From Melanopsichium pennsylvanicum (lineage: Eukaryota; Basidiomycota; Ustilaginomycetes; Ustilaginales): a DNA stretch of 64,000 nt. The first letter of the stretch is position 1. Each line of letters begins with the position of its first letter. Positions 1-11,054 of the stretch are shown piece by piece. The stretch is taken from NCBI GenBank assembly GCA_900208305.1, contig OAPG01000001.1, positions 1,550,001 to 1,614,000 of the forward strand. Direction: 5' to 3'. Made by a program: the position numbers and the translations under genes. The notes below the pieces were generated by a model. It ran no database searches and was not told the origin of the DNA. It was given only the letters and a program-made list of their open reading frames with translations.

Positions 1-202
1 ACACACGGTCATCCAACATTCTTAGTTGTTAAACTGCTTCACTTGCTATTCTCTCTTCCTCATCACCATCACTCTGTGATCAATCCTGACCGCCGCCCTT
101 TCTGCGCTCAAGAATCACTTCTGTTCGGCACCTCTTCGGTCGAAGACACAATCCTTTGAATCAAAATTTAGCATCGCATCTCTTGAATTACGCCCACTAA
201 TC
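1..202. other. 5' flank of MED6
   Basis: Pyrimidine-rich leader or promoter DNA directly before the MED6 start codon. No gene or clear regulatory motif was recognised here. The upstream neighbour lies outside the window. Confidence 0.4.
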
Positions 203-1302
203 ATGTCCGCTGCTCCCCTCGCAGGCTCTGCCTCTGAAGCACCATCCAACCTTCTTCATGTTCAATTCAAGAATCCTGAATACCTCTCTTTCCTAACTCA
301 TCTACATACAACGGGACAGTTGCCCCCATCATCCAACACATCATCTGCACCATTCGACCCCGCGCATCCATTAAACGAACAAAATGTGATGGGATACTTT
401 GCAACCAGCCCTTTTTTCGATCGCCGTAGCAACAACGAACAGATTCGTATGCAAAACATCGCCAATGGTTTGCAAAACATTACGGGTGGCATGGGTGCAA
501 AACAGGAAGAGCAAGAATTGAAAAGGTTTACAGGTTTGGAGTTTGTTTTGGTCCATGCAAGAAGTCCAAGTTGTTTCGTCGTTCAGAAGCGTTGGAGAAC
601 GTCTCCCACAGAAAGTAAGTCAAGCAACCATCTCTTCTCCACCGCCATGGCTTATTAAAAAAAAGAAAAAAAAGAAACATAAAGGAACTTTTTACTCAAA
701 ATAAATTTTTCTATGTGCAATGTACAATGGTGGGATGTCCATCAACAGCAACTCCATTGGCAGCGTACTATATTATCAACGACTCCATCTATCAAGCTCC
801 AGATCTTTACTCTATTCTAGCTACTCGTTTGGTAAGCCAGTCTCTAATTCCGTACCACAGAGCTGTCTCTCTTTCCCTCTTCTTTTTTTTTTTTTCTCTC
901 TTTTCTTTTCTTTCTGTCTTTTGTGTGAATACTGACGCTTTCAATCGGTATCTTATTTTCTGGGCTGCGTATCATTTGAATATATAGCAATCAACGGTAT
1001 ACGGTCTCAGAACTTCACTTTCGGCACAACGTGGTGCTAAACCCTCTTTCGATCCAAGACGTGGTCATCACGGTCGATTCATCATTCCCGATCCTACCAC
1101 TTCTGTCACATCTGGGAAGAAATCAACAATTACAAGAAAGGTTGGTAAACACGACACTCAATTTTCCTCTTGCTCCTCCGATGATGATGATGATGATGAA
1201 ATTCCGAATCGGGAAGATCAAAAAGGAATGCAGTCGGAACAGGACATTTCAGTTGCACAACAACAAAACTCGGTTGCAACAAAAAGAGTTCGCCGATTTT
1301 GA
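203..1302 (+). CDS. MED6: Mediator complex subunit 6
   Basis: Head-module subunit of Mediator, which links transcription factors to RNA polymerase II in the nucleus. Three exons are read as 203–614, 749–831 and 988–1302, giving 269 aa; the phases match and both introns (134 and 156 bp) are GT–AG. Exon 1 carries the Med6 start region (LLHVQFKNPEYL; YFATSPFFDR) and the segment GLEFVLVHARSPSCFVVQKR. Exon 2 restores the family hallmark PLAAYYIINDSIYQAPDLYS. Exon 3 begins QSTVYGLRTSL and ends in a low-complexity tail with six Asp and a basic end (TKRVRRF). The first ATG is used because nothing conserved lies upstream. Family assignment is firm; the variable tail is less certain. Confidence 0.9.
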
Positions 1303-2108
1303 TATTCAATCCATCAACCTCGATAAACCATATTAACAATACCTACAACAAAAAGAAACTCCCCCACAATTACACTATACTCTACTCATTTTTTTGATAC
1401 CCTTCCTTTCCTCACATATACAAGCTGAACACACTTCTCGGGCAAACTTGTCAGAATCCTTCCTTGGGGAGGTTACTGCTCACAACTCTCTTTGCATCAA
1501 ATCACAGTATACCCCGCCAACCCGCATTTCAATCCATGTGTGTGTGGGGCTTTTTCAACCATTCCCAGACTACACTCTTGTTTCCAAAGTGCGTGAATTC
1601 CGACACAGAACGACAGGATGAGGCTTGTCCAACCCGTTCACTTCACACGCGACATGTTCACCGTTGCCGCGCGTGGATTCATTTCAGAATGCGATGGATT
1701 TGTGTGTGTATATATATATATATATATATTGATGGTTGAGAAACGAGAAGAAAACAAGAACGAGAACAACGAAACAGGATGGTAAACAGGTGTTCGTGTG
1801 TCTCTGTTGCGAGTAACGTTGTTAGGGAATGTACGTGTCCGTTCGTGTCTCCACAGACAGAGGAAAAGATCCTTGGAAGATTTGGGTAATGCGAGAGTAC
1901 CTTCGAACGGACCTCCCCACATCATCCTGGACTATACTGCATGCACAGAGGTGATGTTGAGTCGGATCCGCACGGCGGGTGTAGGGATGTGTGTGATGTC
2001 GTCTTGAGAGTGAGACCAGCAGCACGGGTTCGAGCCCACGAGTACCAGATCAACCCTCTCTTTCATGAAAGGTTTGTGTGTGTGTGCGATAGAGGCTTCG
2101 GAAACAAT
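1303..2108. other. Convergent intergenic region MED6/VMA3
   Basis: About 0.8 kb between two converging genes, so it should hold both 3' UTRs and terminators. It contains a TG/TA microsatellite at about 1701–1729. Several 60–95-residue open frames occur on both strands, but none resembles a protein. Confidence 0.5.
1701..1729. repeat. TG/TA dinucleotide microsatellite
   Basis: A run of TG dinucleotides passes into about ten TA dinucleotides in the intergenic DNA between MED6 and VMA3. Confidence 0.8.
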
Positions 2109-3051
2109 TTACTTGAGCATGCATCCCAAAGGGTCGTCTTGCGATCGAGTGTTGAGGATTAGGGCTACAATGAGACCGTAAAGACCCAAAACTTCGGCGA
2201 AAATGAGAATCAAAATCATACCGATGAAAAGACGAGGCTGCTGAGCGGTACCACGAACACCGGCATCACCGACAATGCCAATAGCGAAACCGGCCGCGAG
2301 ACCAGCGAGACCGACCGAAAGACCGGCACCGAGCTGGATAAAGCCAGCGTAGAGCGACATGGGAGTCTTGATGTCACCCGAGATCAACACACTGACGACG
2401 AGACCATAAATGGCAATGATACCAGCCATAATGACGGGAATGACACACTTGATCAAAAGGTCAGGTCGAAGAACACCCATGGCCGAGATACCGACACCGG
2501 ACTTGGAGGTACCATACGAGGCACCGAGACCTGTTTAGGAGCGAAGGACCGTGCAAAGCAGAGCAAAACAATGTGGAAGGACATCAGTTATTGAGCTCCA
2601 ACGATACGTGAATTCATCGTGGAGTTGACCGGGTTTGGTTGTTATTGATACGTACATGTGAAGACAATGGCGGCAGTGCACCCCTGCGGAACATGGACGT
2701 TGTGAATGAAGGTGGTGACACGAGGCAAGTAAATGGCGGATTAGTACGCTGATGCTGGACATGAAACGTTGGCCTTGATTGGCTTCCGTGCTGAAGCGGT
2801 GGAACGCAGACCGGCTTGCCGGATAAATCGCTGCTTTTTGCATACATCGATTTTGCCCTAAGTCGAGCTAAGGATGAAAGTCTGAACATGCAGGATAATG
2901 TATGTGTAGCCAAATCGAGTCGATTTGTGCTGTTGCAATTGGTCCAAACAAGCCGAGGGAGAAGGGGCAATGGTTGTCTCCAACTTACCATAGCGCCAAA
3001 GAAGGGAGCGTAAACGGGGCAGAGCTCCGTGTTGATGTTGGATGGATCCAT
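2109..3051 (-). CDS. VMA3: V-type ATPase proteolipid subunit c
   Basis: Membrane rotor subunit of the vacuolar H+-ATPase, which carries protons into vacuole, Golgi and endosome lumens. Exons on the minus strand are 3051–2989, 2683–2656 and 2530–2109, giving 170 aa, close to the usual 160–165. Splicing joins [19 protein letters not shown] and [20 protein letters not shown], the standard c-subunit start. Four hydrophobic helices follow. The proton-carrying Glu sits in the last helix ([12 protein letters not shown]). MGVLRPDL favours subunit c over the c' paralogue Vma11. Intron 1 is 305 bp, long for this window. The tail after NTRSQ is unusual for the family, so the 3' end is slightly less certain. 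Confidence 0.92.
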
Positions 3052-3877
3052 ATTGTCTTTCAGATTTATCTGGTGGTGGACGGATGTGGTTGGCTCAAGA
3101 TGTTGATCTGAAGATGCGCTCGAAGGTGATGATGGGAGAAAGATAAAACGTGGTTGAGAAGGATATGTGATGCGTAAGGTGATGAGATTTGGGAATCTTG
3201 GTTTTGGAGGAGTGTGCGCGCGTGCTGTACTGTAAAGTGGATTTGGCGAATCCCAACGATGCACCAACAGCACCAGGACACAAGAGGAGAAGTAAGTTAT
3301 GGAATTTAGGCAACGCAAGAGCCACCTTTTCTAAACTGTTGGCTAAGTCAAGTCGCAGCGAGAAGGCGGGCGAACTGTAGCCAAAATCAATTTTACAGTA
3401 CACTTGCCAACCAGTCTCAAAGAACCACCGAGCTGTCAGCTGTCCCTAGCTCGACTGCGCCTATCCAGCTGCCTAATTGAATACAATTCCGAGTCAAAGA
3501 ATGCCTTGCTCAGCTGTGTGATTTAATCCGACGTGGATCGAGAATACAATTTCAGCACAAAACACTTGTCGAGCTTCCTAATTCGATCACAACCTATTTT
3601 TTGTATTCCAATTCCCACCGCAGATTGTGGAATGTTGTAAATGAAGGTATAACATTCTCACATTGAGCTCAACCTCGCAATTGGTCTCATTGACGACATC
3701 GTCCCGTGCACAACCCCAAATCACTGACACAATCTTACCCTCAAAAATACAGCACTACTGCTTCGATCCAACAGACTACATACGTACGATCTTTTTCGAA
3801 AAAAAGTCCTTTTAGGAAGGGGGAACAAGTATCGAAAATCCTAGTTCACAAATCGCGCTTCAATGCCAAGCCAGACT
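3052..3877. other. VMA3 promoter region and BRO1 3' flank
   Basis: About 0.8 kb between two minus-strand genes. It should contain the VMA3 promoter near 3052 and the BRO1 terminator near 3877. No gene was recognised; the open frames at 3706–4329 are shadows running into BRO1. Confidence 0.5.
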
Positions 3878-4060
3878 CTAGTATCGTGGCTGGTAGCCTT
3901 CCGCATAGCCACCTTGATGAGGAGCCTGCTGATACTGGGTTTGCTGAGGAGGTGGAGGCGGAGGAGGACCTCTACCTGCTCCGTATCCTGACTGAGGCGC
4001 TCCATAGCTCTGCTGAGGTGCTCCGTATCCTTGATGTTGAGGCTGGCTGCCGTAGCTCTG

Positions 4061-4093
<33 letters not shown>

Positions 4094-7000
4094 AGATTGT
4101 CCGTATCCCCCGTACTGAGTCGATTGGGGTGGTGCGCCGTATGGAGACTGCGGAAGTGGAGAAGAGTACTCTCGTCCACCGTGTCCATCATATCCCGCTC
4201 CATAACCATGTCGAGCCTGCTGCGGCGGTACAAACATCGACCCATACCCGCCTTGCTGTTGAGGCCCATACCCCGACTGACTCGGCGGGGGAGGTGGAGA
4301 AGCATATCTATTCTGCAAAGCTGAAGTAGGAGCAGGTGAAAATGCGGTCTGGAACTGTTGAGGTGGTGGAGGAAGTGCTCCTCCAGAAAGCTGACGAGCG
4401 GGCTGAGTGTGGCTGTCTGCACCGCCGTGTCTGAGCGAGCCGTATGCCGCAGGAGGTTTCTGCTGCTGCTGTGGAGGCTGTTGAGCAACGGGGGATGAGC
4501 GGACGTCTGAGAAGGGTCCGCTGGAAAACATCGAGCCGTACGGATCTCGCGCAGGGGATGCAGGTGGCTGCTGCTGCTGATACGACGGTTGCTGGTGAGG
4601 AAGAGGTGGTGGAGGAGGGAGCCCCGACGAATACAATTGGGAAGTTTCTCTCCTTGCGTCGGGCAACGGCGGCGGAAGAGGCCCCGTGGATAGTGGGCCA
4701 CCGCTGTAGACACTCCCGTAGCTCGTCTGCCTGTGTGGAGCGGGCGGAGGGGCAGGGGATCCACCCATACTCAAACCCGCCATGCTCGCCGCCAACACCC
4801 CTGCACCACCTCCACTCGACCCCTTCTCCTCCCATTCCAGCTCAGAGACCATCTTGAGCCGTTCCGCCTTCCGATCTCCCACGTATCTGTTCACGGTCTG
4901 CCTCGTGCTCTTCACAATTCCTTGCAAATCACTGTAGAACTGCAGACCTTTCGCAACGCCAGCCCTGACCTGCGCGTTCGAGTCCCTAGCCCTTTTCAGC
5001 CTTGCTGTCAACTTATTCCTCGCCTTTTCTTTGTCATCCCACTTCGCTCTGGCAGACTTGCTCGCAGGGAGTTCGGAAAGCTCCTTGAACGCTGTGTTGA
5101 TCTCAGCGAGGAGAGTTTGCTGATGATGGAGCGACACAGCAATCCGATTTTGATGCGGCTTGAACTTTTCGAGCTCGGCAGCAAAGATCGACGAATCCAC
5201 GTTCTGAGCACGTCGATTGAGAACGAGGACTTGTGAAATGTCATCCGTCTGAATCTTCTCCTTGAGATCAGCGAGAACCTCGGACCGCTCCTTCTTGATC
5301 TTGTTCAATTTTGACAGTGCTTCATCGATCTGAGACAACTTGGCTTTCGCTGCGGCCACTTCCGATTCAGAGACTTGCTCTTCTTCCGCCGAGGTATCGA
5401 TCAAAGAAGCTTGGTTGTTATTCCCGTAGAGGCCAGTTTGACCCGTGAGAGCGGCAGCAAACGCAGCCTCCAATGCTTCCCTCCCGAGAACAAGCAATTG
5501 CACATCTTCTCGGATGCTCTTCCACAGCTCGGTAATCTGAGCATCATTGTCGGAAGCTTGTTGCATGGCCTCCATGTTCTCCTTCAGATTGAGTCTCATC
5601 TCTTTGGTGTGGAGTCCGGAGGGGTCCTGGTTCCACTTGTGGCCGAAACGCACCCGTTGCTTTTCGCATTCTCTGTTCTCGTCGTCTAGGGCACTGAGTG
5701 CAGCGTCAATATCGGCTGCTGCTTGGCTCTTGATGCTCTCGATACGTTGAAGCGCAGAGTCTACACCAGCTGCACCGACTCCGAGACCGTCCGCACCCCT
5801 TCCGCCACCTCCTTCTGCCTCTTCATTCGACCAGCCCATCACTTCTGCGCCAGGATCAGAGAGGGAGTCAAGCATCGCGCCGCTTCCACTGCCCTGGGCC
5901 ACGGCGCGATACTTGTTCAAGCTTCCTGGCAAGCCAAGGTAGTCCAGGCTCGTTTGCAATTCCACTGTCGCCAAATCGTGCCGCTCGGACTCAGCTCGGG
6001 CGATCTTGGCCTTCTCTTCCGAGTACAAACTCGCCTTCTCATGTACTCCTAATGGCACAAGATTCTGGAAAAGATCAGGTCCGATGACGCGCTGAACTTC
6101 GGGTGCTGCAAAGATCTCCTGGATCGGAATGGGGGTCGCAGCTACCAACTTGTCGACGGCAGGGAGTGACGATTCGGAGGGTAATATGTCGTGATAAATC
6201 AGGTCATTGTCTTTGACAGCTGTCTCTTTACGTTCATTGCAGCGAACGAGCTGGGCATTGACGATGGCGGTGAGGGCGGATACAGCATCAGAGGGCAGAG
6301 AGGGCCGGTCAGCGGTGACACTCGCGGCGGCAGCCGTGGCAAAGTTTGTCAACAGATTCTTTGCTTCTCTCGCAGCGGTTTCGGCAACGGTCAAGCGGAC
6401 TAGACAAGCGCCATGAGAGCCTGCGGTGTCATCTGCAAGAGCTTTGTAGTACTGCATGACCGAGGTAAAGTGTCTGGCCTTGACTTGAATGAGATACGTC
6501 CAAGAGCGTTCGAAGACGCCCTTGGTGACATTCTCGCGCGAGTCCTCAACAATTGCAGTATAGGCAGCAGCAGTTTGACTGGCGAGCTTCGAGATGAGAC
6601 CGTGACCCTTCTTCTCTTCGATCGTTTTCTCCAAGAACACCTCAGATGCTTGTGCGAGAGTGATGCCGACCAGACACTTGACGACGTCTTTGCTCATGTC
6701 CGTGCTGGGAGCGTGAAGGAAGTTTTCATTAATGTAGCTCAACATTCCTGCTGCTTGTCTCAGTGCGGTGTAGGCGCGTTTGAGTCCGTCCGCATTGCCG
6801 CTCATTCGTGGCTGAGAAGATGCGAGGGAAGAAAGAGTAGCGGCAATGTTGAAGATGATGCTCGCCTTTTCGTAGGCCAGGCTGGATTGGGAGATGGCTT
6901 TCTGCGTGAAAGCATCCTTCCATGGGAACGGTACGCGAAGCTCGGGAAAGCGCAGTTCGAGCATCTCGAGCATGTGAAACCATTTGAAGAGCAGATCACG

Positions 7001-7195
7001 CCCGGTTGCATCGGAAGCCGCACCTTTCACCGCATCTTGTCTTGCACGGTTGAGCTGAGATGTTTGCTCAGAGTACCTTTTCGGATCCTCGCCATAACTG
7101 TTGGTGATGAGCGACATGACCGCCGACCCAAAATCAACCTCTTCGGTCGTTTTGAGGGGTAGAAGGAGCAGGGGGGATTGATGGGCGTCCGTCAT
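3878..7195 (-). CDS. BRO1: BRO1-domain ESCRT-associated protein
   Basis: Class E vacuolar sorting factor of the Bro1/ALIX family. In yeast it binds Snf7 (ESCRT-III) on endosomes and recruits the deubiquitinase Doa4. The single exon encodes 1105 aa. A Bro1 domain spans roughly residues 9–390 ([64 protein letters not shown]). A coiled V domain follows to about 800. A disordered Pro/Gln/Gly/Tyr tail fills about 830–1105, with poly-Pro stretches, recurring YGS/YGA units, an 11-Gln run encoded near 4060–4096, and a QPRY end. The start matches filamentous-fungal Bro1 better than the pH-signalling paralogue Rim20/PalA. The tail is longer than in yeast Bro1 (844 aa). Confidence 0.92.
4060..4096. repeat. 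CTG/CAG triplet run (poly-Gln in BRO1)
   Basis: On the + strand this reads as CTG triplets; on the coding minus strand it encodes the poly-Gln run in the BRO1 tail. Such tracts commonly vary in length between isolates. Confidence 0.85.
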
Positions 7196-7768
7196 CTTTG
7201 CGAGAAAGGGCGGTGCGCAGAAGCACGGGCTGTTGCTCTCCTATGTTTGAATTGCCAGCTCGTCCGGCGCGGATGATTATGATATTGATTCTTGTGTCAG
7301 GACCTAAGCGAGCAGCAGGAATCGATTGCTGGGCAGGCGGATGGATGAATGGCGGTGTGTTCCAGACTGAATAGCAAGGTAGACGTGAGGATGAAATGCG
7401 TGTGCTTGCATTGGCTGCAAACACCGATTTCAGCTGTGGAGAACGGAAAAGTGAAATTTGAGCCACAGACACAGCCCAAAGTCGAATGCCCCGTGCGCGA
7501 AAAGGGTGTAAGCTCAGTTTTTAAGTAGGAACCCTGACGAGCGCATTTGGGTATTGTACGCCATGTCTTGAACACGTTCACCGACCTTTCTTCAAGGCAT
7601 CTTGAAATCGCAGCTTTTCTATATGGCGCTATGCGCAGGTGATGACAGTCAGATGTGGTCTTATGCTGAAATTGTGCAATGGCTGAAACGACTTGTCTTA
7701 CCACGGATGCAGACGAATGAGCAAGCCACACAGAGAGACAAGATAGGGATCAAAATGAGGGGAGCACT
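7196..7768. other. BRO1 promoter and transporter 3' flank
   Basis: 0.57 kb between two minus-strand genes. No gene, RNA or repeat was recognised. Small open frames here have no protein-like features. Confidence 0.45.
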
Positions 7769-9475
7769 CTAGGACTTGACAGTGAGGAAGCTGAGTCCGC
7801 TTCCGATGGCCAGACCCACACACAACCAGAACGAAAGCAGAGTAGCTGCTAATGGGCCTTCGGTTGCACCTTTGGAGTTGACCAACTTGGTTCGGGATGG
7901 GCCCGAGATCATGATGCAAGTGCTGACCAGTCCATTCGAGAGACCGAGCAAGAGCATCAAGATGAAGAATGGCGCATCGCTGGCGTGCAACAAGGATGCG
8001 AGCCATCCGTCTGACGTCGCTGGAATGATGCGATCGATAGGACCTGTCCTTTGACTGGTCGATACGACGTTACACGCCATGAAAAGTGGCACAAACAGCG
8101 AACGGAGCAGCGAGAGCGTGAACAGCGCCCTCGCCTTTCGGATCAAAGCTGCGGGCACCAAGCTTGGCAGCATTCGACCTATCAGATCCGAAAAGTTGAA
8201 GAGGAAAAAGTGGAAAGGTACGAACAGCTGTGGTGATGTGAGGTCGATTGAGCTCGATCCGGATGTGGACGAGCCAGTATAAACGCTCTGCACCGACGAC
8301 GTGAGCGCGGGAAAGAGGCTGAGTGTGATCACAAAGACAAAAGCCACCGCGGCACAGTCCCATTTGACTTTAGATTGGACGAGTGAGATGCGCAACAGCG
8401 ATTCGCGAGTGGTCGGAGAAAGACTGTAGAATCCAGGCACTTTCTTGAGCCACGAGCTGTAAGAAGGATGCGAAACGGAGCGAATCGAATGCCAGCTCTG
8501 TGTCATGTGATGTTCCGCTCGATCTTCCACGTCGTCATCTTGGAGTCCGGATGGGCCATCGCGCTCATCTTGAATCTTGTCGATGACGATCACTTGCTTG
8601 GCCATCACTTGTGAGTACAGTGGTGTATTGGCAAGCCACAGGAATGCACCAAGCACCGTCATCATGAGCATAGTATTCATGCCGAAGAAGAGTGTCGCAG
8701 CGCGAGCAATGCCACGTGCTGTCTCGGGTGCAGCCTCGGCTACTGCAGGAGGAACACCAGACGCAGGTCCGACTTGCTGCGACCAAGCAGAGGCGAAACC
8801 AAAGATGCTGATGCCGAAGCCAGCGATACCCTGTCCTGCCAGCATTGAGCCCATGAAAGTTCCGCCAGCACCAAAGGCAGTACTGAGCGAGACGACGCTG
8901 TTCTGCAAGTAAGCACACGCACTGGAGAGCAGGCCGCCTACGAGCAAGGTGAAGTAGAAGTATGAGTTGCTGGGCGTAAGTGCGGGACCGTCGTCGTGAT
9001 GGCCGGACCGCAAAGTGTTGTGGCCTATTCTAGTGGAGAGAGCTAAAAGAAAGACGGATGCAGTGATGACGGTGGCAGAAAGAGTGATCCTTCGACGAGG
9101 ACTAGATCGTTCGAAACCGCCTGTTGCGGTGGCGTGGATACCGACGAGGATACTGATGAGATTGTAGGATACTGTGATGCAGCTGGAGAATGTATTGGCG
9201 TAGGGCGTACGTGCGAAGGTGGAGCGAAAGTACTCTGCTGGGGTAATGAGTGAATTGAATGGAAGCAGCACTCCCAACCCCAGGAGGCCAAAGGTGACAT
9301 AGACCATGGTGCGTTGTCGTGCCGACATGTGCTGCCAGGCAGGTGCGCCTTCGACTCCGGTTTTGATGAGAGGCTCTGCAGGACCATCCTCATGCGGTGG
9401 AGTCAGGAGAGGAGAATCGAGACCATCATAGGAGTGGGCGAGGAGACCTTGATCCTCACCTCGAAGGGGTTGCAT
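7769..9475 (-). CDS. FUN26: Equilibrative nucleoside transporter (Fun26-like)
   Basis: Membrane transporter of the ENT/SLC29 family. The yeast member Fun26 moves nucleosides and nucleobases across the vacuolar membrane. The single exon encodes 568 aa, with a hydrophilic N-terminus of about 55 residues followed by roughly eleven hydrophobic segments. ENT hallmarks are visible: GLGVLLPFNSLITPAEYF in the first membrane segment, FLFNFSDLIGRMLPSL late in the protein, LLLGLSNGLVSTCIMI, and a terminal segment ending GLAIGSGLSFLTVKS. A hydrophilic loop (about 300–350) contains DEKDGPS-like acidic stretches typical of ENT loops. The N-terminus has acidic/dileucine-like sequences (SPLLTPPHED; EPLIKT) that could sort it to the vacuole; that is inference. 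Confidence 0.88.
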   Translation of the reverse strand: MQPLRGEDQGLLAHSYDGLDSPLLTPPHEDGPAEPLIKTGVEGAPAWQHMSARQRTMVYVTFGLLGLGVLLPFNSLITPAEYFRSTFARTPYANTFSSCITVSYNLISILVGIHATATGGFERSSPRRRITLSATVITASVFLLALSTRIGHNTLRSGHHDDGPALTPSNSYFYFTLLVGGLLSSACAYLQNSVVSLSTAFGAGGTFMGSMLAGQGIAGFGISIFGFASAWSQQVGPASGVPPAVAEAAPETARGIARAATLFFGMNTMLMMTVLGAFLWLANTPLYSQVMAKQVIVIDKIQDERDGPSGLQDDDVEDRAEHHMTQSWHSIRSVSHPSYSSWLKKVPGFYSLSPTTRESLLRISLVQSKVKWDCAAVAFVFVITLSLFPALTSSVQSVYTGSSTSGSSSIDLTSPQLFVPFHFFLFNFSDLIGRMLPSLVPAALIRKARALFTLSLLRSLFVPLFMACNVVSTSQRTGPIDRIIPATSDGWLASLLHASDAPFFILMLLLGLSNGLVSTCIMISGPSRTKLVNSKGATEGPLAATLLSFWLCVGLAIGSGLSFLTVKS

Positions 9476-9920
9476 GGCAAGCGAGTGTATGGCTCTGAAG
9501 GGCTTGAGGGCTTGCGCAGGGTTCGGCGTACGCGGATGTGGCTATGGAGCGAAGTAAAAAGCCAGTCTTTTAAAATGGGTGAGCGAGAGAGAGACAGGGA
9601 GAAATGCAAGGTATGCTTCCGATGTGGTGCAAGTCTAATTGAACGAGATGAGAGGCAGTATTGATGTGTTTTTGATATCGCTTCAGTAAGTAAGGGCGTT
9701 GACATGTGTTGAGCGTACTTGTGAGCGTGTGCGGTGCGTACTATCGCGATTTCTCCACAAACATACATAAACCTGCTTTGGGAACTGTTTTCGATCTTAG
9801 GAGACTCACTCTTGACTGGCTGGTGGACCCTGAGCGAATTGCCGCGAGAATGTGAATGTGCGGATGTAATAAGCCCACATGCTAGTCAAGCTGTCACGCG
9901 AGCACAGGAGCTCTTATTTA

Positions 9921-9940
9921 TCGGGTTCGGTTCAACCCGA
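9921..9940. repeat. Short perfect hairpin
   Basis: Seven-base arms TCGGGTT and AACCCGA are separated by CGGTTC. It lies upstream of both divergent genes. It could be chance or a protein-binding palindrome. Confidence 0.4.
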
Positions 9941-10815
9941 TTTGGTACACATCGGTATAAGGTCGACAAGTATTAGCTGCACTTTCTGCACTGAGTTTGT
10001 ATACCAAACAAACAAGATGCATCTGAGCAATGATGGTCTTGCTGAGCTGACGTAAATTATCGTACTGCTGCACGGTGCCAAACTCGGCTTTAATGCACAC
10101 TTTGGTCCAAATTTGTTTGCAAAATTGCAATGCAGAAAGATATATCCAATTTAGGGATTTTAAATAAAGATAAAACAAAATACTAAAAATTGAGTCTGGT
10201 TAAATCACAAGTTCTCCGCATTTCAGAGGTCAGAGGTGCATGATTATTATACGAAAAGAAGGGCTCGCATTCGCCCGGTCCAACTGGAAATTTACGGTAC
10301 TACTTACTGTGCATGCTGTGGTGTGAGTATGACCAAAAGTTGAAGGGCTCTTCCAAGCGATATGGTAGCTTTGCTCGCAAGCCATCCTTGTCCTTTACAC
10401 TACTTCTCACCTTGCCTCGCTTCCATCCAACCACTTTCATCACTTGATCACACTTGTCCATCCTCATCTTTGCTTTGGGTCTGCTCCGTCTTTACTCCTT
10501 CTTTCTGCTCACAAGCACGCCTTCACCCCAACACGCTCTTTTCAACTAAAACAGCAACGCCTCTGCCCCTCAAAACAACCATATCGGCCTTTACAAGTGT
10601 GATTGAGCATGGAGAGCTGTCAGCTTCACTAGTCACTGCTCAAAACGTCCCTTTTCCCCGCACCCAACTCACTGTCGCTTGGTCCTTTCTGCTTCCATCT
10701 CACCTGCTTCTCTTTCAACTGCGCTTCCCAATAACATTGATCACCTGCAGATGAACGTGCTTGCCTGAGAAAGCGACCCCGTCTGAAACTCTGATCATTT
10801 CAAGGAATCACCCTT

Positions 10816-10918
10816 TCACTCACTCACTCACTCACTCACTCACTCACTCACTCACTCACTCACTCACTCACTCACTCACTCACTCACTCACTCACTCACT
10901 CACTCACTCACTCACTCA
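10816..10918. repeat. CACT tetranucleotide repeat
   Basis: About 25 uninterrupted CACT units about 140 bp before the START-domain gene. Read through, the run would encode repeated Thr-His-Ser-Leu, so the long open frame across it is probably an artefact and not an N-terminus. Confidence 0.9.
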
Positions 10919-11054
10919 TCATCTGGATCTCAATCAAACACCACGGAAACAATTACGACTTCCAAGGAGCCAAGGCGACTGCCTTGCAGATCACATAACC
11001 GTAGAACGAGATCAAGGCGCGCGCAATATCGCCCACCATCCAAATATCGATACA

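Larger units (their letters stand above)
9476..11054. other. Divergent region, transporter / START gene
   Basis: 1.6 kb between divergent genes. It holds a small perfect hairpin at 9921–9940, an AT-rich stretch around 10130–10200, a pyrimidine-rich stretch from about 10360 to 10740 that looks like a leader, and a CACT tandem repeat at about 10816–10918. The open frame at 10362–10754 lies in the pyrimidine-rich part and looks like a by-product of composition. An in-frame extension of the START gene through the repeat also looks non-coding. Confidence 0.5.

Noticed and set aside
2010..2050. tRNA-like T-loop sequence (GGGTTCGAGCCC)
   Set aside because: The five-pair T stem and a matching acceptor stem cannot be formed, and no D or anticodon arm fits.
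3841..4764. 307-residue minus-strand frame overlapping the BRO1 tail
   Set aside because: It is a shifted reading of the BRO1 Pro/Gln-rich repeat region; the BRO1 frame is the conserved one.
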